Shown here one piece after another: positions 17,067-24,790 of a stretch of 64,000 nt of DNA. Made by a program: the position numbers and the translations under genes. Each line of letters begins with the position of its first letter. The first letter of the stretch is position 1. This DNA comes from Marinibacterium profundimaris (GTDB lineage Bacteria; Pseudomonadota; Alphaproteobacteria; Rhodobacterales; Rhodobacteraceae): the NCBI RefSeq assembly GCF_002210095.1, contig NZ_AQQR01000001.1, positions 744,001 to 808,000 of the forward strand, given 5' to 3'. Under the pieces are notes generated by a model, which was not told the DNA's origin, searched no databases, and saw only the letters and a program-made list of their open reading frames with translations.

Positions 17067-17247
17067 GTGTGTCTCCTCCCGGGGCGGGTCTGCCGTCGTT
17101 GGCCATGGCCGCCCCGATCCTCCATCCGGGCGGCGGGCGCAGATGCCACGGCCATCCTGACAAATGTCCGGTTTGAACTCAACGACTTCTTCGCGATCAC
17201 CGGCCATGGCGGCCCGGCGGGCGTCGCGCCCCTTGCCTGCTTGGCTG

Positions 17248-17276
17248 TTGTACGGCCAGGCCGATCTGTCTAACCT
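17248..17276 (+). promoter_or_regulatory. Sigma70-like promoter with internal palindrome for the tetR gene
   Basis: TTGTAC (17248-17253) and TAACCT (17271-17276) are separated by 17 bp. GGCCAGGCC (17254-17262) lies in the spacer and could be part of an autoregulatory site. The predicted start of transcription is 20-25 bp before the TTG start codon. Further left, GACA-AA-TGTC (17158-17167) is another short palindrome in this divergent gap. Confidence 0.4.
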
Positions 17277-17306
17277 GCGTCGGCGGCACGAAAACAGGAG
17301 GCCACG

Positions 17307-18041
17307 TTGACCGAAGCCACGCAAAACAAGCGCCTGCGCGCGGCCCGGTCCGAGCTTCTGGAAGAGGCCGAGATCGGCACCGTGCGCAACGAGACCCTCA
17401 TCCAGCAGCGCCGCCAGCAGATCTGCGACGCGGCGGTGGAACTGTTTCTGGAAAAGGGGTTCGCCGCGACCACGATCCGCGACATCTGCGCCCGGTCCAA
17501 GGTGAACCAGGCCAGCATCTACGATTACGTGGCCAACAAGAACGACATCCTGCGCCGGGTGCTGAACCAGCTGTGGTTCCGCGAGGACGTGCCGACCCTG
17601 CCCGAGATCCTGCTGGACCGCGAGCTGCCGCTGGAGGACGCCATCGCGCGCTATTTCCGCGAGAGCTGGCGGCTGAAGCGCAAGGCCTCGTTGCTGGCCT
17701 ATCGCACGATCCCGCATCTGCCGCCCGAGGACCGCCGCGCCATGCGCCTGCGCGAGATCGCGGTGATGAAGGACCTCGCCGACCAGCTGCAGGGCCGGCT
17801 GGGGCTGGAGGACGAGGACAAGCGGCTGGAAATCGTGGCCAACGTGCTGGTTTTCCTGTCGGCCTTCGCGCCGATGCGCGACTGGCTCAACCGCGACATC
17901 CCCGACGAGACGCTGGTGCGCACGCTGGCCGCCGGGGCCACGGCGATGATCCGCGCCTCGGTCGAAGGGCCGATGCCCGGACCGGCGGCAGAGCCTGCGC
18001 CGGAGGTGGCCACAGGGCCCGACACCGCCCGCCACGCCTGA
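17307..18041 (+). CDS. TetR/AcrR-family transcription regulator
   Basis: Repressor of 244 residues. The TetR helix-turn-helix is seen at about 33-78: RRQQICDAAVELFLEKGFAA, TTIRDICARSKVNQASIYDY, VANKNDILRRVL. The C-terminal ligand domain matches the TetR_C_33/FadR-like class found beside fatty-acid or acyl-CoA genes. The start is TTG at 17307 with AGGAGG five bases upstream; a GTG about 25 codons later is an alternative. It is divergent from dctP and upstream of the acyl-CoA synthetase, so it probably senses an acyl-CoA made by that enzyme. The final 30 residues are Pro/Ala-rich and probably disordered. Confidence 0.9.
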   Translation: MTEATQNKRLRAARSELLEEAEIGTVRNETLIQQRRQQICDAAVELFLEKGFAATTIRDICARSKVNQASIYDYVANKNDILRRVLNQLWFREDVPTLPEILLDRELPLEDAIARYFRESWRLKRKASLLAYRTIPHLPPEDRRAMRLREIAVMKDLADQLQGRLGLEDEDKRLEIVANVLVFLSAFAPMRDWLNRDIPDETLVRTLAAGATAMIRASVEGPMPGPAAEPAPEVATGPDTARHA

Positions 18042-18180
18042 GCGCCGCGACATCCCCCGTCCCGACCGGTGCGCCCGGTCCCGAACCGCCCATCCCGGCC
18101 GCTCTCCCACGCATCGCCGCGGGCGCCCGTGCACCTCTGCCGGGCGCCCCCGTGGCGCAGTGGCCAAGCGATGATCCGCA

Positions 18181-18205
18181 TGCGAAACGACGTTCCGTCA
18201 TGCGG
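18181..18205. promoter_or_regulatory. Candidate IclR box upstream of the acyl-CoA synthetase gene
   Basis: TGCGAAAC (18181-18188) and TTCCGTCATGCGG (18193-18205) resemble the box at 20937 (TTCCGCACTGCGAAAC) and that at 13794. It lies about 100 bp before the start at 18307 in a 265-bp gap with no other gene. Confidence 0.4.
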
Positions 18206-18306
18206 TATTGGCACAAGTCATTTTGCCGCCTATCCTGCGCCTGTCGAAGCACCGACAGGGCGGCCATGGACCGGGGAGGGTTCAGCGGCCGGAGGGAGGA
18301 AATAAC

Positions 18307-20058
18307 ATGATGGCAGGCCGGCCACCCGGGTCTGACGCCAAAGCCGCGCCCGCGGCTGCGATGTCCTACGACGACGCCGTGGACCACGTATTGCGCACCG
18401 ATCCCACATGGGCCTACGACACGGCAGAGATCCGCGGCGTGACCTACCGGGTCTTCCGCAACGCGCCGGCCCATGTGCCCGCGCTGCTGCGGCAATCGAG
18501 GGGCAAGCATGACGGCGGCGCGGCCGATTTCCTGGTCTACGGCGACGAACGGCTCAGCTATGACGCCACCCTCGCCCAGGTCGATGCGCTGGCCGATGCC
18601 CTGCGCACCCGCATGGGGCTGGGCCCCGGCGACCGCATCGCCATCGCCATGCGCAACTACCCGGAATATCTGGTCACCATGCTCGCCGCCGCCTCGATCG
18701 GCGCGGTCACCGTCTTCCTCAACGCCTGGTGGACGGAGGAAGAGATGGACTATGCGCTCCTCGACAGCGGGGCCCGGGTGGTGGTGGCCGACGGGCCCCG
18801 GCTGGCCCGGATCTCCGGTCTGATCGCGCCGCTGGGCCTTCGGGTGATCGGCGTGAGGGATGGCGAGGCCGGCTGTCAGGCCGGACGAGCGCTGTCGCCC
18901 TATTCGACGCTGATCGCTGCGGGCGATCCGGCCCGGGCCCGGGACGCCGACATCGACCCCGACGACGATTTCGCGATCATGTATTCCTCGGGCACAACCG
19001 GTCACCCCAAGGGCGTGGTGCTGACCCATCGCGGCGTCATCACGGCGGTCTGGTCCTGGGCCATGCAGACGGTCGTGCTGCCGCTGGTCACGCCGCCCGC
19101 CCCCGATGCGCCCCCGCCGCTGCGGCCGGCCATGCTGATCACCACGCCGCTCTTCCACGTCACCGCGCTCTTCCCGCAATTCATGCTGACCATCCCGATG
19201 GGCGCCAAGACCGTGCTGATGCACAAGTGGGACGCGCAGGAGGCCCTGCGCCTGATCGAAACCGAAGAGATCACCCGCTTCCTCGGCGTGCCCACGCAAT
19301 CCGCCGACCTGCTCGCCGCCGCGCGCGAGACCGGCGCCACCCTGCCCAGCCTGCGCTACATGGGCTCCGGCGGGGCCAAGCGCCCGGCCGCCCATGTCCC
19401 CGGTCTGGCGCAGACCTTCCACAACGCGGGCGTCGCCACCGGCTGGGGCATGACCGAAACCACCGCCCTTGGCATCGGCATGGTCGGCGCCGCCTACGAG
19501 GCCCGCCCCGACGCCGCCGGCCGGCTTTATCCCCCGGTGCAGGAGTTGCGCATCGTCGACGATGCCGGCCGCCCCCTGCCCAACGGCGAACTGGGCGAGA
19601 TCATCGTCAAGAGCGCCGCCGTCATGCGCGGCTATCTCAACCAGCCCGAGGCCACGGCCGAGACACTCCGCGACGGCTGGCTTTACACCGGCGACCTCGG
19701 CATCCTCGACGACGAGGGCTTCGTCACCATCCTGGACCGCAAGAAGAACATCATCATCCGTGGCGGCGAGAACATCGCCTGCCTCGATGTCGAAGGCGCG
19801 CTGGCCGCCCATCCCGACGTGATCGAGGCCTGCGCCTTTTCGATCCCCGACGACCGGCTGGGCGAGATCGTCGGCGCCGCGCTGCAACTGCGCCCCGGCG
19901 CGTCGCTTTCGCAGCAGGATCTTGCAGCCTTCCTCGACGGCCGCATCGCCCATTTCAAGATCCCCGAACGGATCTGGTGCCAGGAGGCCCCGTTGCCCCG
20001 TGGCGCGACCGACAAGACCGACCGCCGCGCCGTGCGCGCCGCCTGCCTGGGGGGCTGA
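18307..20058 (+). CDS. AMP-forming acyl-CoA synthetase (class I adenylate-forming enzyme)
   Basis: Activates a carboxylic acid to its CoA thioester with ATP. It has 583 residues. Core motifs are YSSGTTGHPKGVVLTHRG (about 226-243), GWGMTETTALG, YTGDLGILDDEGFVTILDRK and KKNIIIRGGENI. The C-terminal motif is LPRGATDKTDRRAVR, with catalytic Lys near residue 570; the usual Gly before it is Asp. The start is ATG 18307 after GGAGG; MSYDD at 18361 is a possible shorter start. It lies between the TetR gene and a convergent SDR gene. With the TRAP importer nearby it probably activates the imported acid; chain type cannot be read from sequence. Confidence 0.88.
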   Translation: MMAGRPPGSDAKAAPAAAMSYDDAVDHVLRTDPTWAYDTAEIRGVTYRVFRNAPAHVPALLRQSRGKHDGGAADFLVYGDERLSYDATLAQVDALADALRTRMGLGPGDRIAIAMRNYPEYLVTMLAAASIGAVTVFLNAWWTEEEMDYALLDSGARVVVADGPRLARISGLIAPLGLRVIGVRDGEAGCQAGRALSPYSTLIAAGDPARARDADIDPDDDFAIMYSSGTTGHPKGVVLTHRGVITAVWSWAMQTVVLPLVTPPAPDAPPPLRPAMLITTPLFHVTALFPQFMLTIPMGAKTVLMHKWDAQEALRLIETEEITRFLGVPTQSADLLAAARETGATLPSLRYMGSGGAKRPAAHVPGLAQTFHNAGVATGWGMTETTALGIGMVGAAYEARPDAAGRLYPPVQELRIVDDAGRPLPNGELGEIIVKSAAVMRGYLNQPEATAETLRDGWLYTGDLGILDDEGFVTILDRKKNIIIRGGENIACLDVEGALAAHPDVIEACAFSIPDDRLGEIVGAALQLRPGASLSQQDLAAFLDGRIAHFKIPERIWCQEAPLPRGATDKTDRRAVRAACLGG

Positions 20059-20104
20059 CCCCCGGGGCCGGCGGGCGGGCTGGAGGACGGGCGGACGGGC
20101 CGCG

Positions 20105-20860
20105 TCAGCGGATCGTCTCGCCCCCGTCGGCGACGATGGTCTGCCCGGTGACATAGGCCGAGGCCTCGCTGGCCAGGAACAGCGCCGTGCCCGCGATATC
20201 CTCGGGCCGCCCGATCCGGCGCAGCGGCGTCTGGCGCTCCACCCGCTCCAGCCGCTCCGGATCCTCCCATAGCGCGCGGGCGAAATCGGTCTTCACCAGC
20301 CCCGGCGCGAGGGCATTCACCCGGATGTTCCTCGGCCCCCATTCCACCGCCAGGTTGCGGGCCAGCGCCGCCTCCGCCGCCTTTGAGATCCCGTAGGCCC
20401 CGATCACGGCGTTGCCCCGGATCCCCGCGATCGACGACAGCAGCACCACCGCCCCGCCGCCATTGTCGGCCATCCCCGGCAGCACCATCTGGCACAGCTG
20501 CCAGGTCGAGCGCACGTTGGTCCCCATGATCTTGTCGAAGACCTCCGGCGTCAGCTCCGACATCGACCCGTAGACCGGGTTGATCGCCGCGTTGCAGACC
20601 AGCACGTCGATCCGCCCCCAGGCGGCCAGCGTCTCGTCCACCAGCCGCTGCAGCTCTTCGACCTTGCCGATGTGGCAGGGCACCACCATCGCCTCGCCGC
20701 CCGCCTGCCGGATCGCATCCGCCACTGGCGCGCAAGCCTCTTCCGTGCGGCTCGAGACGACAACCTTCGCCCCCGCCTTCGCAAACAGCTCTGCGATCGC
20801 CCGCCCGATACCCCGGCTGGAGCCCGTGACCACCGCCACCTTGCCTGTCAGATCGAACAT
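20105..20860 (-). CDS. Short-chain dehydrogenase/reductase (SDR)
   Basis: NAD(P)-dependent oxidoreductase of 251 residues. The cofactor motif TGSSRGIG is at residues 13-20, CNAAINP follows near 88-94, and the catalytic Ser-Tyr-Lys set is in LLSSIAGIRG and YGISKAA. The C-terminus LASEASAYVTGQTIVADGGE is typical of classical SDRs such as FabG and 2-hydroxyacyl-CoA dehydrogenases. The start is ATG at 20860 with a GGAGGG upstream. A candidate IclR box at 20937 lies 77 bp before the start. It is convergent with the acyl-CoA synthetase and probably acts on the same pathway, for example oxidising a hydroxyacyl-CoA. Confidence 0.88.
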   Translation of the reverse strand: MFDLTGKVAVVTGSSRGIGRAIAELFAKAGAKVVVSSRTEEACAPVADAIRQAGGEAMVVPCHIGKVEELQRLVDETLAAWGRIDVLVCNAAINPVYGSMSELTPEVFDKIMGTNVRSTWQLCQMVLPGMADNGGGAVVLLSSIAGIRGNAVIGAYGISKAAEAALARNLAVEWGPRNIRVNALAPGLVKTDFARALWEDPERLERVERQTPLRRIGRPEDIAGTALFLASEASAYVTGQTIVADGGETIR

Positions 20861-20936
20861 CGTTCCCTCCCTGTCCTCACCTTGACAGGAAGTATCACAC
20901 CGTTGTCCCGCCCCGGTCAATCCGCGCAGAACCCCA

Positions 20937-20952
20937 TTCCGCACTGCGAAAC
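20937..20952. promoter_or_regulatory. Candidate IclR box upstream of the SDR gene
   Basis: TTCCGCACTGCGAAAC is a near-palindrome sharing CCATTCCGCA with the site at 13791-13800. It lies in the 135-bp gap between the SDR start and the end of the iron-transport ATPase gene. Confidence 0.5.
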
Positions 20953-20995
20953 ACGAGGGACGGAGACGGCCTGTCAGGGCCGGCGACGGGGCCGC

Positions 20996-21748
20996 TCAGA
21001 CCAGAACCACCGGCCGCCCGTCGACCAGATCCACCCGCGCGTCGGTGTTGAACACCTCGCGCAGCAGCGTGGCATCGACGATCTCGCCCGGCGCGCCTTC
21101 GGCCACCACGCGGCCGCCGGCCAGCGCCACGATCCGGTCGGCATAGGCGCTGGCGTAATTCACGTCATGCAGCACGATCACCACGGTCTTGCCATCCGCC
21201 TCCGCCATCTCGCGCAGGTGCCGCATCAGGCTGCGCGAGGCCGCGATATCCAGGTTGTTCAGCGGCTCGTCCAGCAGCAGGTAATCGGTGTCCTGCGCAT
21301 AGGTCATGGCGATCAGCGCCCGCTGCCTCTGCCCGCCCGACAGCGTATCCAGCATCCGGTGCCGCAGCTCCTCCAGGTCGAACCGCCCGATCGCCTGGGC
21401 GATCTTCGCGCGGCAGGCGTCGGTCAGCCGCCCCTTGGAATGCGGATAGCGGCCGAAGCCCACCAGCTGTTCCACCGTCAGGCGCGGCGCGATCTCCGAG
21501 CTTTGCGGCAACACCGCCAGCCGCCGCGCCATCTCGTCGTTCGGGCTCTCGGCCACCGATTGCCCGTCCACCTCGATCCGCCCGGATTGCAGCGGCATCA
21601 GCCGCGCCACCAGCGACAGCAGAGTGGATTTCCCCGCCCCGTTCGGCCCGATCAGCGCGGTCACCCCGCCCTTCGGCAGATCGACCGAGACATCGCGCAG
21701 GATCCGCGCCCCGCCGATCGCATGGGACAGCCCCTCGACACGGATCAT
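20996..21748 (-). CDS. Iron-siderophore ABC transporter ATP-binding protein
   Basis: ATPase subunit of 250 residues of the FecE/FhuC type. Walker A is GPNGAGKST, the signature LSGGQRQRALIAM, Walker B YLLLDEPLNNLD, and the H-loop VLHDVNYAS. Start is ATG at 21748, overlapping the stop of the permease by four bases. The order binding protein, permease, permease, ATPase matches the fatBCDE/ceu class of catecholate or petrobactin-like siderophore importers. It is the last gene of the operon. Confidence 0.9.
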   Translation of the reverse strand: MIRVEGLSHAIGGARILRDVSVDLPKGGVTALIGPNGAGKSTLLSLVARLMPLQSGRIEVDGQSVAESPNDEMARRLAVLPQSSEIAPRLTVEQLVGFGRYPHSKGRLTDACRAKIAQAIGRFDLEELRHRMLDTLSGGQRQRALIAMTYAQDTDYLLLDEPLNNLDIAASRSLMRHLREMAEADGKTVVIVLHDVNYASAYADRIVALAGGRVVAEGAPGEIVDATLLREVFNTDARVDLVDGRPVVLV

Positions 21749-22761
21749 TTCGCGGCTCCTTTCAGGATCAGGGCGAGGAACACGATCCCGCCCAGCACGT
21801 CGACGACCACCGACAGCGGCGTCGCCAGCTGCAGCACGCGTTCCAGCACGGTCTGCCCGCCGACCAGCACGATAATGGAAATCAACCCCGCCGCAGGCAG
21901 CAGCTGCGCATGGTAGGGCGTGGGCAGGATGGCATGGGCCAGGCTCACCACCAGAAGGCCCAGGAAGGCCACCGGCCCCACCAGCGCGGTCGAGACCGAG
22001 ACCAGCAGCGCCACCAGGACCAGCACCTGCAGCTGGCGCCGCCCCGGCCTCTCGCCCAGCGTGATCGCCGTATCGGTGCCCAGAGACACCACGTCCAGCG
22101 CACGGCGCATCCGCCAGGCCAGCGCCAGCGCGCCCAGCGTCAGCGGCGCGGCCAGCCACAGCAGCCCCGTCTCGATATCGGTGAAGCGCGCGTAGGAGGC
22201 GACCTGCACCACGGCGAATTCATTGGGGTCGATCATCCGCTGCAGGAACCCGGTGAGCGAGCGGCACAGCACGCCAAAGATGATCCCCGTCAGGATCATC
22301 CGCATGATATCGGCCCGCGCCTGCCCCAGCAGCGTGCCGAACAGCGCCAGCGAGGCCAGGATCATCGCGCCCCCCGTCACGGCGAAACTCACGACGGGCG
22401 GCATCCGCATCACCGCGATGCCTCCAAGCGCCCAGACCGCACCGGTCAGGATCAGCACGTACAGCGCGTCGAACCCCATGATCGACGGCGTCAGGATGCG
22501 GTTGAAGGTGATCGTCTGGAACAGCACCGTCGCGGTCGAGACCGAGACCGCCACCAGCACCAGCGCCACCAGCTTCTCGCCCCGGTAGGGCAAAAGGAAG
22601 CTCCACGGCGCCTTCGCGCCCAGCGTCATGTAGCCAAGCACCGCCACCAGTGCGAGCGCGCCGAGCACAAGAAGGACATTGCGCGGCTTGGCCAGGGCTT
22701 CGGCCGCCGGCGCGCCACGGCCGGACCCGCCGGCCGGGGTGGTCGGCTCAGCCGGCGCCAT
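21745..22761 (-). CDS. Iron-siderophore ABC transporter permease (FecCD family), second
   Basis: Membrane subunit of 338 residues. After a 25-residue Pro/Ala-rich leader come about nine hydrophobic segments, beginning VLLVLGALALVAVLGYMTLG. FecCD hallmarks are TITFNRILTPSIMGFDALYV and, near the C-terminus, LVGPVAFLGLLVVSLAHAIL. The start is ATG 22761, and the first 14 bases overlap the end of the partner permease. Confidence 0.9.
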   Translation of the reverse strand: MAPAEPTTPAGGSGRGAPAAEALAKPRNVLLVLGALALVAVLGYMTLGAKAPWSFLLPYRGEKLVALVLVAVSVSTATVLFQTITFNRILTPSIMGFDALYVLILTGAVWALGGIAVMRMPPVVSFAVTGGAMILASLALFGTLLGQARADIMRMILTGIIFGVLCRSLTGFLQRMIDPNEFAVVQVASYARFTDIETGLLWLAAPLTLGALALAWRMRRALDVVSLGTDTAITLGERPGRRQLQVLVLVALLVSVSTALVGPVAFLGLLVVSLAHAILPTPYHAQLLPAAGLISIIVLVGGQTVLERVLQLATPLSVVVDVLGGIVFLALILKGAAK

Positions 22762-23686
22762 TGGGCCGCCGCGCGTAAAGGAGGAACAGGAAGATCACCG
22801 TGCCGATCACGCCAAAGACAGTGCCCACCGGGATCTCGAACGGATGGCGCAGCAGCCGGCCCAGGATGTCCGACACCAGCACCGCGCCTGCGCCCCACAT
22901 CGCGGTCAGCGGCAGGGTCTGGCGCAAATGGTCTCCGTAAAGGCGCGAGACGATGTTGGGCACGACCAGCCCCACGAAGGGGATCATCCCCACCGTCACC
23001 ACCGTCAGCGCGGTGACGATCGACACGCACAAAAGCCCCAGCCCCATCACCACGTCGTAGTTCAGCCCGAGATTGATGCTGACGGTCTTGCCCATGCCGA
23101 TGATCGCGAACTGGTCGGCGATGATATAGCTCAGCGCCGCCACCAGTGCCGCGATCCACAACAGCTCGTAGCGGCCCACGAGGACGCCCGAGAACTCTCC
23201 GTTCATCCAGACGCCGATATATTGCAGCATGTCCGCCTGCCAGGCGAAGAAGGTGACCGCGGCGCCGATCAGCCCGCCGTAGATCAGCCCCACCAGCGGC
23301 ACCAGAAGCGGCTGCGTCGCCGGCAGCCGCCGTACCATGGCAAGAAACCCGACAGAGGCGATCAGCGCCAGCGCGGCGGCCAGCATCATGCGCGCCAGGA
23401 TCGGCGCGCCGGGAAAGATCAGCGTCGCGACAAGGATGCCCAGCGCCGCGCCCTGCCCGGTGCCGGCGGTCATCGGCTCGACGAAGCGGTTGCGCACCAG
23501 CATCTGCATGATCGCCCCCGACACCGCCAGCGCGGCGCCCGCGATCACCACCGCCAGCGCGCGCGGCACGCGGCTGATCATCAGCACCCCGATAGCATCG
23601 GGATCGGACCGCAGGTCGATCACGCCAACCCCCAGCGACAGCACGAAGACCACCGCCAGGGCCACAAGGCTTCCCGCCAGCCGCAA
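22748..23686 (-). CDS. Iron-siderophore ABC transporter permease (FecCD family), first
   Basis: Membrane subunit of 312 residues with the classical FecCD beginning (SLGVGVIDL, SRVPRALAVVIAGAALAVSG, MTAGTGQGAALGIL). The later GMIPFVGLVVPNIVSRLYG is the conserved ATPase-contact region. The start is a TTG at 23686, three bases after the stop of the binding-protein gene, so translation probably continues from that gene. No ATG occurs before the first membrane helix. It pairs with the permease at 21745-22761. Confidence 0.88.
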   Translation of the reverse strand: MRLAGSLVALAVVFVLSLGVGVIDLRSDPDAIGVLMISRVPRALAVVIAGAALAVSGAIMQMLVRNRFVEPMTAGTGQGAALGILVATLIFPGAPILARMMLAAALALIASVGFLAMVRRLPATQPLLVPLVGLIYGGLIGAAVTFFAWQADMLQYIGVWMNGEFSGVLVGRYELLWIAALVAALSYIIADQFAIIGMGKTVSINLGLNYDVVMGLGLLCVSIVTALTVVTVGMIPFVGLVVPNIVSRLYGDHLRQTLPLTAMWGAGAVLVSDILGRLLRHPFEIPVGTVFGVIGTVIFLFLLYARRPNGAG

Positions 23687-23689
23687 GGC

Positions 23690-24586
23690 TCAGCCGCCGG
23701 TCACGTCGAAGGCGGCGATCACCTGATCGAGGATGCGATTCATCGACTGGACCCCGCCGCCCGCGATGTAAAGCGCGCCGCTGTCGATGTAGATGACCCT
23801 GTCGTTCTGCCAGGCGGCGGTGTCCCGCACCAGCGCGTTGTCCAGCGTGGCCTGCGCGCTCGCCCCGTCCTGGCCGATGGCGGCCAGCCGGTCGATCACG
23901 ATCAGCACGTCGGGATTGGCCTCCTTGATGAACTCGAAGCTGATCGCCTCGCCGTGGCTGCTCTGCTCCACGCCGGCGATCGCCTCCTCGAGGCCCAGCG
24001 CCGTGTGCAGCCAGCCAAAGCGCCCCTCGGCGCCATAGGCCGCGACCTTGGGCCCGTTCGTCATCACGATCAGCGCCCGGCCCTGCCCTTCGGCCGCCGC
24101 ACGGGCGGCCTCCAGCCTGGCGGTCAGCCCGGCGCGCAGCTCGGCGGCCTCGGCCTCCTTGCCGAACAGCGTGCCATAGGCGTCCAGCCGGTCCAGCCCC
24201 TGGCCTACCGGGTCTTCCCAGATCGTCATGTCCAGCGTCGGCGCCAGCCTGGCCAGCTGCGGCACCGCCTCCTGCGAGCGGCCCCCGGCGATGATCAGGT
24301 CCGGTGCCATCCCGGCCAGCGCCTCGTAATCCGGCTCGAACAGCGACCCCACGGTCACCGCCCCCGCGCCGGCCTCGGCCAGATAATCCAGATAAAGCGG
24401 CGCCACCGCGCCATCGGCCGTCACGCCCAGCGCATCCAGCGTGTCCAAAGCGGCCAGGTCGAAGACGGCGATGCTGTCTGGGCGCCGGTCCACCTCGACC
24501 GGGCCGGCGTAGGTGTCGATCGTGACGGGATCGGCCAATGCGGGCGCGGCCATAAGCGCGCAGGCAAGCGTGAGCTGTCGAAACAT
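23690..24586 (-). CDS. Iron-siderophore ABC transporter solute-binding protein
   Basis: Periplasmic receptor of 298 residues. A Sec signal peptide (MFRQLTLACALMAAPALA) lacks a lipobox cysteine at the cleavage site, so the protein is probably soluble. The fold is the FatB/CeuA type: TIDTYAGPVEVDRRPDSIAV, then APDLIIAGGRSQEAVPQLA, and a late GGGVQSMNRILDQVIAAFDV. Start is ATG at 24586; an upstream in-frame codon would add 13 hydrophilic residues and spoil the signal peptide. First gene of the iron-transport operon. The likely ligand is a catecholate-type ferric siderophore, by family resemblance only. Confidence 0.88.
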   Translation of the reverse strand: MFRQLTLACALMAAPALADPVTIDTYAGPVEVDRRPDSIAVFDLAALDTLDALGVTADGAVAPLYLDYLAEAGAGAVTVGSLFEPDYEALAGMAPDLIIAGGRSQEAVPQLARLAPTLDMTIWEDPVGQGLDRLDAYGTLFGKEAEAAELRAGLTARLEAARAAAEGQGRALIVMTNGPKVAAYGAEGRFGWLHTALGLEEAIAGVEQSSHGEAISFEFIKEANPDVLIVIDRLAAIGQDGASAQATLDNALVRDTAAWQNDRVIYIDSGALYIAGGGVQSMNRILDQVIAAFDVTGG

Positions 24587-24655
24587 GGAGAGGTCCTTTT
24601 CCGGCTGCCGCTTGGCTGGCGTCATGCGTGGCGAGCGTGTCCGGAGCTGGATAAT

Positions 24656-24679
24656 ACCTGACAGAAATACTGTCTAGGT
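24656..24679. promoter_or_regulatory. Palindrome at the promoter of the iron-transport operon
   Basis: ACCTGACAG-AAATA-CTGTC(T)AGGT is an inverted repeat with one extra base in the right arm, 70 bp upstream of the binding-protein start. A minus-strand TATTAT (24651-24656), a likely -10 box, abuts it, so bound protein would block transcription. It does not read as a canonical Fur box, so the regulator is uncertain (RirA, a Fur/Mur protein, IscR or other). Confidence 0.45.
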
Positions 24680-24790
24680 CGCGCCGGCGCGTCGTGGCGC
24701 GATTGCGCCACCGCACACGGCCTTGTGTGGACAGGCGAAATTCCCGGAACGGCGCTCAAGGGTCCGGGATCCCGACTGCCCGGCCGCCGG

